From Noviherbaspirillum suwonense (GTDB taxonomy: Bacteria > Pseudomonadota > Gammaproteobacteria > Burkholderiales > Burkholderiaceae_D): a stretch of DNA of 64,000 nt. A program made the translations under genes and the position numbers. The notes below the pieces were generated by a model, which ran no database searches, was not told where the DNA came from, and worked only from the letters and a program-made list of their open reading frames with translations. Location of the stretch: the NCBI RefSeq assembly GCF_900182955.1, contig NZ_FXUL01000026.1:24855-88854 (forward strand). Direction: 5' to 3'. Of the stretch, positions 53,421 to 62,121 are shown in pieces. Each line of letters opens with the position of its first letter. Position 1 is the first letter of the stretch.

Positions 53421-53764
53421 TGGAAGCCGTCATCTCGATAGCCATCGGCGTGCTGTTCGGCTCCGGCATCTGGCTCATCCTGCGTCCGCGCAGCTTCCAG
53501 GTGCTGACCGGCCTGCTGCTGATGTCCTATGCGGTCAACCTGTTCATCTTCATTATCGGGCGGCTGTGGCTGGACCGGCCGCCGCTGACCCTGGGCGACG
53601 GCGCGCCCGATCCCGCGGCGCTGGCCGACCCGCTGCCGCAGGCGCTGGTGCTGACCGCCATCGTGATCGGCTTCGCCACCACCGCGCTTTACCTGGTGGT
53701 CATGATCGGCTCGCGCGGCCTGACAGGCACCGACCATGTCGACGGCAAGGAGCCGGATCAATGA
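53420..53764 (+). CDS. mrpC: Mrp antiporter subunit C (NuoK-like)
   Basis: A 114-residue, three-helix subunit homologous to NuoK. LFGSGIWLILRPRSFQVLTG, LLLMSYAVNLFIF and LVLTAIVIGFATTALYLVV are characteristic of MnhC/MrpC. Its ATG overlaps the mrpA stop (TGATG), fixing the start. It forms the core of the antiporter with MrpA and MrpD. Confidence 0.95.
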   Translation: MEAVISIAIGVLFGSGIWLILRPRSFQVLTGLLLMSYAVNLFIFIIGRLWLDRPPLTLGDGAPDPAALADPLPQALVLTAIVIGFATTALYLVVMIGSRGLTGTDHVDGKEPDQ

Positions 53765-55389
53765 GTTCAGGATGGATCCAGCACCTGATCGTCACGCCCA
53801 TGCTGATCCCGCTGGTTTGCGGGGCGCTGCAGGTGCCGATCAATCACAGCCGCCATCGCCTGAAGCTCCTGATCAGCGCGGTCTCCGTCCTCGCCTTGCT
53901 GGCCAATGCCATCGCGCTGATGAAGCTGACCGATGGCGGCCACTGGCAGGACGGCATCGGCGTCTACCTTGCCGCGAACTGGGCCGCGCCGTTCGGCATC
54001 GCGCTGCTGGCCGACCGCCTTTCGGCGCTGATGCTGCTGCTCACCGCGCTGCTGGCGGCATGCACGCTGCTCTATTCGATGCTGCGCTGGAGCCGGATCG
54101 GGGTGCATTACAACTCCTTCTTCCAGTTCCTGCTGATGGGCATCAACGGCGCCTTCCTGACCCACGACCTGTTCAACCTGTTCGTCTGCTTCGAGGTGAT
54201 GCTGGCGGCGTCCTACGGCCTGCTGCTCCACGGCTATAACGCGGCCAGACTGCAGGCCGGCATGCAGTACATCGCGGTCAACCTGATCGCCTCGCTGCTG
54301 TTCCTGATCGGCGTCGCGCTGATCTACGCCAGCACCGGCACGCTCAACATGTCCGACCTTGCCGCCCGCATCGCCGGTACCAGCGCCGCCGATATGGCGC
54401 TTCTGAAGGTCGGGGTGGGCGTGCTGGTCATCGCCTTCCTGATCAAGAGCGCGATGTGGCCGCTCGGCTTCTGGCTGCCGACCACCTATGCCGCGGCATC
54501 CCCGCCGGTGGCGGCGATGCTGGTGCTGATGACCAAGGTCGGCGGCTACATCATCCTGCGCATCTGGCTGCTGGTGTTTTCGGGCGACGCCGGCGCGGCG
54601 GCAGGCTATGGCATGGACCTGCTGCTATGGGGCGGCATGGCGACCATCGTCTTCGGCGCGGCTGGCATGCTCGCCAGCGAGACGGCCGGCCGGCTGGCCG
54701 GGTACGGCGCCATCGTATCGTCCGGCACGCTGCTTGCCGTGACCGGGTACGGCCAGCCGTCTCTGGTCACGGCCGGGCTGTATTACCTGCTCGGCTCGAC
54801 GCTCGCGATGGCGGCGTTCGTGCTCCTGATCGAGCTGATCGAGCGCATACGCTCGCCGGGCGCGGCCTTGCTGGCCGTGACCATGGAAGCCTATGCGATC
54901 GAGGATGCGCCCGACCCGCCGGTGGGCGTCGGCATCCCGGCGGCGCTGGCCTTCCTGGGCCTGTCCTTCGCCGCCTGCGCGCTGATCATTGCCGGGCTGC
55001 CGCCGCTGTCCGGTTTCGTCGCCAAGTTCAGCCTGTTCCACGCGCTGCTCAACCCGCCGGCGCCCGGCGGCGCGATCGTGCCGGCCGGATGGACGCTGAT
55101 GACGCTGATCTTCCTGTCGGGCCTGGCCGCCATCATTGCGCTGATGCGCTTTGGCGTGCGCACCTTCTGGGCAGCGGGCCGGGTGACGCCGCCGCGGCTG
55201 CAGCTGACCGAGGCGGCGCCGGTCAGCCTGCTGCTGATGCTGTGCGTGGCGATGACCGTGGAAGCCGGCCCGCTGCTCGACTACCTTGGCCGCACCTCCG
55301 ACGGCCTGCACCGGCCAGAACACTACATCCAGCGCGTCCTGTCCGCGCCGGTCCTGCCAGGCCCGGTGGGCGATGGAGGCATCCGATGA
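53761..55389 (+). CDS. mrpD: Mrp antiporter subunit D (NuoM/N-like)
   Basis: A 542-residue, ~14-helix antiporter-like subunit. LTHDLFNLFVCFEVMLAASY, IKSAMWPLGFWLPTTYAAAS and AGLPPLSGFVAKFSLFHAL are the conserved motifs, including the essential Glu in CFE and Lys in IKSAMW. The start overlaps the mrpC stop by 4 bp. This subunit carries one of the two ion channels of the complex. Confidence 0.95.
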   Translation: MSSGWIQHLIVTPMLIPLVCGALQVPINHSRHRLKLLISAVSVLALLANAIALMKLTDGGHWQDGIGVYLAANWAAPFGIALLADRLSALMLLLTALLAACTLLYSMLRWSRIGVHYNSFFQFLLMGINGAFLTHDLFNLFVCFEVMLAASYGLLLHGYNAARLQAGMQYIAVNLIASLLFLIGVALIYASTGTLNMSDLAARIAGTSAADMALLKVGVGVLVIAFLIKSAMWPLGFWLPTTYAAASPPVAAMLVLMTKVGGYIILRIWLLVFSGDAGAAAGYGMDLLLWGGMATIVFGAAGMLASETAGRLAGYGAIVSSGTLLAVTGYGQPSLVTAGLYYLLGSTLAMAAFVLLIELIERIRSPGAALLAVTMEAYAIEDAPDPPVGVGIPAALAFLGLSFAACALIIAGLPPLSGFVAKFSLFHALLNPPAPGGAIVPAGWTLMTLIFLSGLAAIIALMRFGVRTFWAAGRVTPPRLQLTEAAPVSLLLMLCVAMTVEAGPLLDYLGRTSDGLHRPEHYIQRVLSAPVLPGPVGDGGIR

Positions 55390-55877
55390 GGCGATGGCTT
55401 CCCTTTCCTTGGATGTCGGCGGTGCTGCTGGGCCTGTGGCTGCTGCTGAACCAGAGCCTGGACCCCGCGCATTTGCTGCTGGCCGCGGGCCTGGGGATCG
55501 CCGTGCCGCTGCTGACGCGCAACCTGCAGCCGCTCGGCTACCCGAAGCTGGCCAGGCCATTCCTTTTCCTGCGGCTGCTGGGCATGTCGCTGGTGGAGAT
55601 CGTGCGATCGGGCCTGAACGTCGGCCGCATCATCCTGTTTTCCAAGGCCGACGGCCTGAATTCCCAGTTCATCACGATCCCGCTGGACCTGCGCAATCCG
55701 CACGGACTGGCGTTGCTGTCCTGCCTGATCAATTCGACGCCGGGAACCGTGTGGGTGGAAATCCTGCCGGACCGGCATGCGCTGGCGCTGCATGTGTTCG
55801 ACCTGCATGACGAACAGTGGTGGATCGACACGATCAAGTCCCGCTACGAACAACCCCTGATCGACATCTTTGAATAG
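55386..55877 (+). CDS. mrpE: Mrp antiporter subunit E
   Basis: A 163-residue subunit with two N-terminal helices and a cytoplasmic C-terminal domain. FLFLRLLGMSLVEIVRSGLN, SQFITIPLDLRNPHGLALLS and INSTPGTVWVEI are conserved in MnhE/MrpE. Start overlaps the mrpD stop by 4 bp (ATGA). It is needed for assembly and activity of the complex in characterised Mrp systems. Confidence 0.94.
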   Translation: MRRWLPFPWMSAVLLGLWLLLNQSLDPAHLLLAAGLGIAVPLLTRNLQPLGYPKLARPFLFLRLLGMSLVEIVRSGLNVGRIILFSKADGLNSQFITIPLDLRNPHGLALLSCLINSTPGTVWVEILPDRHALALHVFDLHDEQWWIDTIKSRYEQPLIDIFE

Positions 55878-55886
55878 GAGCCCACG

Positions 55887-56168
55887 ATGATGGCCGCGCT
55901 GCTGCAGTTCTCCATCCATTATGTTTTCATCTGCGTGCTGCTGGCGATGCTGTTCTGCACGTTGCGCCTGATCGCCGGGCCGTCGGCGCATGACCGCGTG
56001 CTGGCGCTGGACACGTTGTGGATGTGCGCGATGCAACTGGCGCTGGTGCTGGGCATCCGCTATGCGAGCGACCTGTATTTCGAGGCCGCGATGCTGATCG
56101 CGCTGCTGGGCTTCGTGTCGACCATTGCGATGGCCAAGTTCCTGATGCGCGGCGAGGTGATCGAATGA
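55887..56168 (+). CDS. mrpF: Mrp antiporter subunit F
   Basis: A 93-residue, three-helix subunit. FCTLRLIAGPSAHDRVLALD and ALLGFVSTIAMAKFLMRGEV are the family signatures. GGAG precedes its ATG, nine bases after mrpE. It overlaps mrpG by 4 bp. Confidence 0.93.
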   Translation: MMAALLQFSIHYVFICVLLAMLFCTLRLIAGPSAHDRVLALDTLWMCAMQLALVLGIRYASDLYFEAAMLIALLGFVSTIAMAKFLMRGEVIE

Positions 56169-56539
56169 TCGCGCTCGATGCCATTCCCGCATGGGCGGCC
56201 ATTCCCGTCGCCGTGCTGCTGATCGCCGGCGGCAGCATCATCGTAGTCGGGGCGCTAGGCCTGCTGCGCCTGCCCAATTTCTACCAGCGCATCCACGGCC
56301 CGGCCATCACGGTCACGCTGGGCACCGGCTTCATCCTGCTGGCGTCCATGCTCTTCTTTTCCGTGCTGCGTTCCCGCGTCATCGCCCATGAATTGATCAT
56401 CGCGGCATTCCTGCTGATGACCGCGCCGGTCGTGGCGATGATGATCATGCGCGCCGCGGTCTACCGCGACCTGCGGGCAGGCAAGCATGACACCGGCGCG
56501 GCATCCGGGGAGGTCTACCGGCTGCCCCGAAAGGACTGA
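56165..56539 (+). CDS. mrpG: Mrp antiporter subunit G
   Basis: A 124-residue subunit with three helices. IVVGALGLLRLPNFYQRIHG and LGTGFILLASMLFF are diagnostic of MnhG/MrpG. It is the last gene of the mrpA(B)CDEFG operon, so all subunits are present and an active Na+ or K+/H+ antiporter for pH or salt stress can be expected. Confidence 0.94.
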   Translation: MIALDAIPAWAAIPVAVLLIAGGSIIVVGALGLLRLPNFYQRIHGPAITVTLGTGFILLASMLFFSVLRSRVIAHELIIAAFLLMTAPVVAMMIMRAAVYRDLRAGKHDTGAASGEVYRLPRKD

Positions 56540-56579
56540 AGCGACCCGGGACGGGATAAGGAACCGCGGCGCCGCGCAG

Positions 56580-56894
56580 CTAGCGCTGGCCGTCGCTCGT
56601 CATTCGGCTCCTGAGCCAGTCGCCGGCGCCCGCATCCATCGCGGCGGCAATCGCCTGCGGCGGCAGGCTGTACACGGTCGCCCAGGTCGCACGTCCATCG
56701 GCGGCATTCGATGGGAAACTCGCGGTTTCGATTGGCCAGTGATACTTGCGCTTCAGGGTCCGAACGATAGCGGCAAGGGTCACGCGTCCGCGCAGCGGCT
56801 CGGCGCCGGTCTGGTCCGCGCTGGAAAGCAGGACGGCGAGCACGGCGCCGCGCGCGGTGCGCGGGCCGGGAAAAATGGGAGTCTTTGCAGGCAT
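56580..56894 (-). CDS. Hypothetical protein
   Basis: A 104-residue soluble protein. PRGRVTLAAIVRTLKRKYHWPIETA-like sequence (actual segment RVTLAAIVRTLKRKYHW) has the look of a helix-turn-helix or winged-helix core, followed by VYSLPPQAIAAAMDAGAGDW. It is convergent with mrpG and upstream of nothing obvious. DNA binding is a guess from the helix pattern. Confidence 0.5.
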   Translation of the reverse strand: MPAKTPIFPGPRTARGAVLAVLLSSADQTGAEPLRGRVTLAAIVRTLKRKYHWPIETASFPSNAADGRATWATVYSLPPQAIAAAMDAGAGDWLRSRMTSDGQR

Positions 56895-56966
56895 GCCCGC
56901 ATTTTAGCCGCCCTGCCCCCATCCATGCGGGCCATCGGGTCGCCGCTGCGCTGCCCGCCTTCGCGC

Positions 56967-57641
56967 TCAGGCCGGCATCACCGGGGCCTTCAGGTGCCCT
57001 TCCTTGACCCACACGCGTGCGCCGGCGGCGCCGGTCGCTGCGTGCAGCCGCTGGCCCGGCGGCAGGCGCAGCCAGGACCAGGCGCGAAACCGGTCGCCGC
57101 CTTCCACGAACTCGCCGTCGAGCACGAAGACTTCCAGGCCGCCTTCCGGATCGAACGCGATTTCCCGGTTGGCCGCCCAGGTTTCGATGCGCACCGACTC
57201 GCGTTCGTCGCGATACAGCGGCTGCCGCATCACGTGCGGCCGCAGCGGGTCCGGCGCCGGCGGAACCTGCGCGGCAGGCAAGCGGACCTGCTGCCTGTCC
57301 GACGGCATGAACTGCCAGAGCTTGACCAGGATCGTGCAGCCGGCATCGCTGCGCGGCGTATGCCGGGTCTGCGGCGGATTCCGCACGTAGGCGCCGGGCG
57401 GATAGTCGCCATGCTCGTCCTGGAAGACGCCCTCCAGCACCAGGAACTCTTCCCCTCCGCCGTGCGTGTGCGGCGAAAAATGGCTGTGCGGCGCATAGCG
57501 GACGATGCTGGTGGCCCGGGCGACCTCGTCGCCGATCCGGTCCAGCATCTTGCGCGACACGCCCGGCATCGGGGAATCGATCCAGTCCATCGCGTCGGCA
57601 TGGGCCACGGCCCTGAGGCTGAAGTCGGCGTTGAGGTTCAT
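56967..57641 (-). CDS. Double cupin protein, ChrR-like
   Basis: A 224-residue cupin. HSHFSPHTHGGGEEFLVLEG is a full first cupin motif (H-x-H-x3-4-E) and FVLDGEFVEGGDRFRAWSWL resembles the second; the layout is that of the ChrR-type cupin domain found in anti-sigma factors and dioxygenase-like proteins. Metal binding at the His cluster is expected. No sigma factor is adjacent, so a stand-alone enzyme or sensor is as likely as an anti-sigma role. Confidence 0.8.
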   Translation of the reverse strand: MNLNADFSLRAVAHADAMDWIDSPMPGVSRKMLDRIGDEVARATSIVRYAPHSHFSPHTHGGGEEFLVLEGVFQDEHGDYPPGAYVRNPPQTRHTPRSDAGCTILVKLWQFMPSDRQQVRLPAAQVPPAPDPLRPHVMRQPLYRDERESVRIETWAANREIAFDPEGGLEVFVLDGEFVEGGDRFRAWSWLRLPPGQRLHAATGAAGARVWVKEGHLKAPVMPA

Positions 57642-57718
57642 AAGGCTAGCACCCAGTCGGCAAGTGAAACGGTTAAGCGCAGGCGTAGAGGGAAAGCGTC
57701 CTCCGATGCCCGGTGTTC

Positions 57719-58096
57719 TCAGGTTTCCCAGGGCAGGACGATCTCGTCGCCGTCTGGCAAATGGACGACGACGGGACTGACCGAAAAGACGGCGACAATA
57801 TCAAGCGCCTCCTTACCCGCGTTGATGATCTGGTGATCGACATTGGGCGGAATCACGACGGTCTGACCTGCCCCGAATCGTACCGTTTTGCCGTCGATAT
57901 GCAACTCCCCATCGCCGCCGCTGCATAACACGACCTCTTCGCAATCATGCCGGTGCGGCGGCGTCGCCGATCCGGGCGACACCGATTGTTTCCATACCGA
58001 CAATCCTTTCAAGCCGTGGCGGCTTCCGGCCAGCGTGGCGTGATCGATGCCGGCGATGCCGCTGGCCGCCGGTTGCTGTTCATTGAAGATGTACAT
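57719..58096 (-). CDS. Single-domain cupin protein
   Basis: A 125-residue beta-barrel protein with metal-binding motif PPHRHDCEEVVLCSGGDGEL, followed by GAGQTVVIPPNVDHQI, the second cupin motif. CAGGAG precedes the ATG at 58096. It is divergent from the LysR gene across 122 bp and probably regulated by it. The product could be a small dioxygenase, isomerase or binding protein; sequence alone does not tell. Confidence 0.85.
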   Translation of the reverse strand: MYIFNEQQPAASGIAGIDHATLAGSRHGLKGLSVWKQSVSPGSATPPHRHDCEEVVLCSGGDGELHIDGKTVRFGAGQTVVIPPNVDHQIINAGKEALDIVAVFSVSPVVVHLPDGDEIVLPWET

Positions 58097-58218
58097 TGCG
58101 TTTCTCCTGGGCTGATGGGCGCCATACGACGGCGGACGACACCAGTATGGGCCGGCAAATGCCATGGATGAATACGCCTGGATGTCATAAGATTAAGGAA
58201 AATTCTTCATCAATCGTC

Positions 58219-59133
58219 ATGCAGGGATTCATTCATTTGCTGGCGTTCGCCTGTGCGGCGCGCCACCGGGGCTTCGCGGGCGCGGCCCGGGAACTCGGCG
58301 TGACGCCGTCGACCGTCGCCAAGCGCATTGTCCACCTCGAACAGGAACTGGGGATCAAGCTGTTTCACCGGACGACCCGCCAGGTGACGCTCACGTCGGA
58401 CGGCGCGGCCCTGTTCAGGCGATGCGAAAGGATCCTGGCGGAGCTCGATGAATTCGCGCTGCAGGCCGCCGGCGCCGCAGGCGAACCGGCCGGTGAACTG
58501 CGCATCAATATTCCAATTACCTATGGGAAGCGCGTCGTGCTGCCGGCGCTGTCCACCTTGCTGCGTCGCTATCCCGGCCTGACTGCCGATGTGCGCCTGA
58601 GCGACATGCAGTGCGACCTCGTCAGGGAAGGCATGGATGCGGCGGTGCGCATCATGCACCTTGCCGATTCCTCGCTGGCATGCAGGCAGGTCGGGCAGCA
58701 GCACCTGGTGCTCTGCGCCAGTCCGGACTACCTGGCCCGCCATCCGGGGATCAGCCATCCCTCGCAACTCGGTGCGCACAGTTTCATCGTATTTCGCAAT
58801 CCCACTTCCGGCAGGGAAAGACCGATACAGGTCCAGGTCGACGGCGCGCCCGGCGACCTGCATCCGACGCGGCGCCTGCTCCTCGACGACGGCGAAGCCA
58901 TGGCGCAGGCCGCACTGGACGGCGTCGGCCTCATCCAGGTGCCCGACTACATCGCCGCAGACTACCTGGCAACGGGCGCGCTGCAGGAAGTGCTGCAGCC
59001 GTTCCGACCTCCGCCGCTGCCGATCCATGTCATCTGGCCCGGAAACCGGCTGATGCCTGCCCGGCTCAGGGTGTTCATCGACACGCTGGCCGGGCACGGT
59101 TCCCGGCATGACTTTCTGGCGCGGCCTGCGTGA
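58219..59133 (+). CDS. LysR-family transcriptional regulator
   Basis: A 304-residue LysR regulator. The helix-turn-helix is GFAGAARELGVTPSTVAKRI (about 17-36), followed by HLEQELGIKLFHRTTRQVTL and a substrate-binding-fold effector domain with GELRINIPITYGKRVVLPAL. The ATG at 58219 (MQGFIHLLAFACAARHRGF) is the usual LysR start; a longer frame is rejected. It is divergent from a cupin gene, the classical arrangement for LysR control of the neighbour. Confidence 0.93.
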   Translation: MQGFIHLLAFACAARHRGFAGAARELGVTPSTVAKRIVHLEQELGIKLFHRTTRQVTLTSDGAALFRRCERILAELDEFALQAAGAAGEPAGELRINIPITYGKRVVLPALSTLLRRYPGLTADVRLSDMQCDLVREGMDAAVRIMHLADSSLACRQVGQQHLVLCASPDYLARHPGISHPSQLGAHSFIVFRNPTSGRERPIQVQVDGAPGDLHPTRRLLLDDGEAMAQAALDGVGLIQVPDYIAADYLATGALQEVLQPFRPPPLPIHVIWPGNRLMPARLRVFIDTLAGHGSRHDFLARPA

Positions 59134-59238
59134 TGGACCGACGACGCGGCAGCACACGTTGAGCCCTTGCAGCTTGCCTGGGCTGCCGGGCGCAGGCGAC
59201 CCTTGCCGCCTCGTCGCGCGCCGTCCGCTCCCTGCCGC

Positions 59239-59781
59239 TTACGCGTCCACCAGCATCGCGATGTCCTGCACGTCGAGCGTGCAGCCATGCCTGTTGCGCA
59301 CGCCCTTCCCCCATGCCTGCACGTGCGCGCCGGCCTGCAGGTACGCGTGCAGTTCCGCGGCGGCATGCGGCGGCATGCGCAGCGCCGTGCCGTCGTCGAG
59401 CAGCGCACCGCGCAGTTCGCCTTTCGGCCCGTAGAGCGACAGCAGCACCGCGCCGCTGGCCTCCATCGGCTGCCTCTCGGCATGCGCGTCGTCATGAGGC
59501 GGCTTGTCGTGCGGAGGACCGTCGTCGACGATGGTCCTGCCGTCAGGGCCGGTGATGGCGATGGCGGCGACGATGTCGGCCGTGCGCGGCTTGAGGCCGC
59601 GTACCCTTACCTTGTCGCCGATGGCGACATGGCGCGTCACCTGGGCGGCAAGATGGGGCGGGAAGTGGACTTGCCTGTCCCGGTCCAGGATGAATCCATC
59701 CGGCTCGCCGTGCGGGTTGAGCAGGAAGCGGCGGACAGTGCCGCGTGTTTCGGGAAGCTGGTCGGGGTCGATCCAGTGCAT
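59239..59781 (-). CDS. Cytosolic protein with two ~65-residue 'DGF/PPH' repeats
   Basis: A 180-residue protein without signal peptide. It contains two copies of a repeat: TVRRFLLNPHGEPDGFILDR with VHFPPHLAAQV, and AVLLSLYGPKGELRGALLDD with LRMPPHAAAEL. Each repeat ends in a G-x-x-V-x-x-x-G strand (IGDKVRVRG, AGAHVQAWG), consistent with small beta-barrels of OB type. ATG 59781 is chosen because AAGGA lies just upstream; a TTG at 59799 overlaps the previous gene's stop. The same repeat occurs twice in that upstream gene. No family could be named. Confidence 0.75.
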   Translation of the reverse strand: MHWIDPDQLPETRGTVRRFLLNPHGEPDGFILDRDRQVHFPPHLAAQVTRHVAIGDKVRVRGLKPRTADIVAAIAITGPDGRTIVDDGPPHDKPPHDDAHAERQPMEASGAVLLSLYGPKGELRGALLDDGTALRMPPHAAAELHAYLQAGAHVQAWGKGVRNRHGCTLDVQDIAMLVDA

Positions 59782-59795
59782 GGCGGTTTCCTTGT

Positions 59796-60593
59796 TCAAT
59801 TGGGTTGCTGGTTATAGAGCGGGCGCAGCTTGCCGGACGCGCCGAATGCCGTGGCCTGGAGCGCGCGGCCGTACTGGTTCTGGCTGCCGTAGCCCTGCGC
59901 CTCCACGCTTGTCCCCGGTTGCAGCAGACCGGAAAATTGCTGTGCGCTCGGCGGCGTCAACTTGATCACGGTGCCGTCGCGCAGCATCACGCCGTCGGGC
60001 TCCCCGCGCGGCGCGGTCGTCATGCGGTCGACTATGCCGCTGACGTCCAGCCTGACCAGGCCGGCGCCGCGCGGCGCCGGTGGCGGCAGGCGAACGGCGT
60101 CGGGCGCCGGCGGCTGGTCGGCCAGGCGAACGCCGCTGTCGGGATGGACGATCTGTTCGGCGCGCAGGTCGCCGCTGGCGCTGCGCATCCCGATAAGGCT
60201 AACCGGCGCACCGACCCGGAAGCTGTCAACGACCTGCTTGCCCATGTGCGGCGGGAAGTGCACGAGCGTTCCGTCCTTCAGGACGAAGCCGTCGACGCTG
60301 CCTTCGGGATTGATGACGAACCTGGCAATGCTGCCCTCAAGCCGCGTTTGCCGGGGCTGCGTGCCTGCCTCGCGACGGGCGGCCGGGCCATCCGGCAGCG
60401 GAGGACGCGCAGGGCCGGCTCCCGCCTCCCGGCCGGGCGCCGCGCTGTCCGGCGCGGGTGGACGCCCGGCGGCGGCGCTTGCCTCCGGTCGAAGCGGGGC
60501 GGGCGTCTGCGCAACGCAGGCGCTGACAACGGCGCATGCGGCGATGGCGATGCAGGCGCGGACTACGGGATGGTAATTGATCGTGGATGACAT
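59796..60593 (-). CDS. Lipoprotein with two ~65-residue 'DGF/PPH' repeats
   Basis: A 265-residue predicted lipoprotein. The signal ends in a lipobox VSAC (Cys26), followed by a ~65-residue Pro/Ala/Arg-rich linker and two repeats: SIARFVINPEGSVDGFVLKD with VHFPPHMGKQV and later GIVDRMTTAPRGEPDGVMLR with IKLTPPSAQQF. The linker suggests that the repeats reach away from the membrane. AAAGGAG precedes ATG 60593, and a sigma-54-type promoter lies 33-48 bp upstream. The next gene overlaps or follows immediately and carries the same repeat without a lipid anchor. No known function. Confidence 0.78.
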   Translation of the reverse strand: MSSTINYHPVVRACIAIAACAVVSACVAQTPAPLRPEASAAAGRPPAPDSAAPGREAGAGPARPPLPDGPAARREAGTQPRQTRLEGSIARFVINPEGSVDGFVLKDGTLVHFPPHMGKQVVDSFRVGAPVSLIGMRSASGDLRAEQIVHPDSGVRLADQPPAPDAVRLPPPAPRGAGLVRLDVSGIVDRMTTAPRGEPDGVMLRDGTVIKLTPPSAQQFSGLLQPGTSVEAQGYGSQNQYGRALQATAFGASGKLRPLYNQQPN

Positions 60594-60625
60594 GATGGGC
60601 TCCTTTCAGAAGACAGGCTTCGATT

Positions 60626-60641
60626 CGCAAATTCCATGCCT
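60626..60641 (-). promoter_or_regulatory. Sigma-54 promoter candidate of the repeat-protein operon
   Basis: On the minus strand AGGCAT-GGAAT-TTGC-G has GG and GC elements exactly ten bases apart as in TGGCAC-N5-TTGC. Transcription would begin near 60615, leaving a ~22-base leader that holds the AAAGGAG site. Confidence 0.5.
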
Positions 60642-60703
60642 GTCGATTTGCGGCGCCCTGCCCCCTGGATACGGCCATAGGAGAAGCGATGTTGGCCGGT
60701 CTG

Positions 60704-60732
60704 CCTGACACCCCCTGTCCAGTTTCCTGACA
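60704..60732 (-). promoter_or_regulatory. Putative activator-binding site (UAS) for the NtrC-type regulator
   Basis: Two CCTGACA copies 22 bp apart, with TGTC-N9-GACA spanning 60716-60732, lie 70-100 bp upstream of the sigma-54-type site. Such repeats suit an NtrC-family dimer; the assignment is inferred. Confidence 0.35.
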
Positions 60733-60750
60733 GGTGGCGCCAGGCCGGCG

Positions 60751-62121
60751 TCATCCGATGCCCAGGCTCGCCAGTTTCGTGTACAGCGATTGGCGGCTGA
60801 TGCCCAGGCGTCGCGCCGCGTCGCTGCGGTTGCCTGCAGCCAGCGCCAGCGCATGGACGATCAGTGCGCGCTCGACCTGTTCCACCGCCTGCGCCAGCGG
60901 CAGATCCAGCAGTTCCGCGGATACCGGCGACGCTGCGCGATCCGACGGCTGCAGCAGGAAGCCGAAGTCGGCGGCGTCAATGAGGGCGGACGGCGCCAGC
61001 GCGCAGACACGGTCGATTGCGTTCTTCAATTCCCGGACATTGCCCGGCCAGGCATGCTGGGCCAGCAGATGCTGCGCGGCCGCGGACAGCCGCATGCTGC
61101 GGCCCCCCAGCGCGCAGGCCTGCGCCAGGAAATGCCCGGCCAGCGGCACGATGTCGGCGCTGCGTTCGCGCAGCGCCGGCAGGCGCAGCGGGATGACATT
61201 GAGCCGGTACATCAGGTCGTTCCGGAAGGCGCTGTCGGCGACCATCGCGGCCAGGTCGCGGTGGGTTGCCGCCACCACGCGGACATCGACCGGCAAGGGC
61301 CGTGAAGCGCCTAGCGGCATCACCTCGCGTTCCTGCAGCACGCGCAGCAGCTTGGCCTGCATCAGGGCAGGCATGTCGCCAATTTCGTCGAGGAACACCG
61401 TGCCGCCGTCGGCCTGCGCTATCAGCCCCGCGCGCTCCTGGACCGCGCCGGTATAGGCGCCGCGCGCATGGCCGAACAACTCGCTTTCCAGCAACTCGTG
61501 CGGAATCGCCGCGCAGTTGACCGCGACGAACGGGCCGTTCCTGCGCTGCGATGCCGCGTGCAGCACGCGCGCGGCAACCTCCTTGCCGGTGCCGGTCTCC
61601 CCGGTAATCAGCACGGTGGCGTCCGAAGCCGCAGCCCGCCCCAGCGTTTTCTGCACGGCGCGCATCGCGTCGCTGGCGCCGAGCAGCCGCGCCTGGCCGG
61701 ATGCCGCTTCATCGCCGAACGCGCCGTCGCCGGCAGGTGCAGCAATGGCCGCTTCCATCGCCGGGAATAGGGTGTCGAGCAGTGCGGCGATGGCGGCGCG
61801 GCCGACCGGCTTGGTCAGGTGCTCGAATGCGCCCAGGCCCATGGCGCCGATGGTGTTTTCACTGGTGGCATAGGCCGTCAGCATGACCACGGGCGGCAGG
61901 TCGCCGGGGCGCTGGCGCCGCATCGCCTCCAGGACCGCCAGGCCATCCATGTCAGGAAGGCGGAAGTCGAGAAAGATGGCGCCGGGCGCGGCGCCGCTTA
62001 ATTGTTCCAGCGCTTCCCTGCCCGAGGCAGCCTGGACCACCTGGTGGCCCAGGTCGGCCAGCGTCTCGGCCAGGCCTTCGCGGAATGCGTCGTCATCATC
62101 GACTATGAGCAGGGTTGGCAT
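60751..62121 (-). CDS. Sigma-54-dependent response regulator (NtrC family, DctD-like)
   Basis: A 456-residue regulator: receiver domain (1-120) with phospho-acceptor Asp52 in IFLDFRLPD and Lys104 in LTKP; AAA+ domain (about 145-385) with Walker A GETGTGKE (174-181), the sigma-54 contact loop GAYTGA (221-226, a Tyr variant of GAFTGA) and Walker B TVFLDEIGD; and a Fis-type helix-turn-helix at the end (NRSDAARRLGISRQSLYTKL). It overlaps the kinase gene by 19 bp. Targets are probably the repeat-protein operon directly downstream and/or the tct genes upstream. Confidence 0.95.
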   Translation of the reverse strand: MPTLLIVDDDDAFREGLAETLADLGHQVVQAASGREALEQLSGAAPGAIFLDFRLPDMDGLAVLEAMRRQRPGDLPPVVMLTAYATSENTIGAMGLGAFEHLTKPVGRAAIAALLDTLFPAMEAAIAAPAGDGAFGDEAASGQARLLGASDAMRAVQKTLGRAAASDATVLITGETGTGKEVAARVLHAASQRRNGPFVAVNCAAIPHELLESELFGHARGAYTGAVQERAGLIAQADGGTVFLDEIGDMPALMQAKLLRVLQEREVMPLGASRPLPVDVRVVAATHRDLAAMVADSAFRNDLMYRLNVIPLRLPALRERSADIVPLAGHFLAQACALGGRSMRLSAAAQHLLAQHAWPGNVRELKNAIDRVCALAPSALIDAADFGFLLQPSDRAASPVSAELLDLPLAQAVEQVERALIVHALALAAGNRSDAARRLGISRQSLYTKLASLGIG

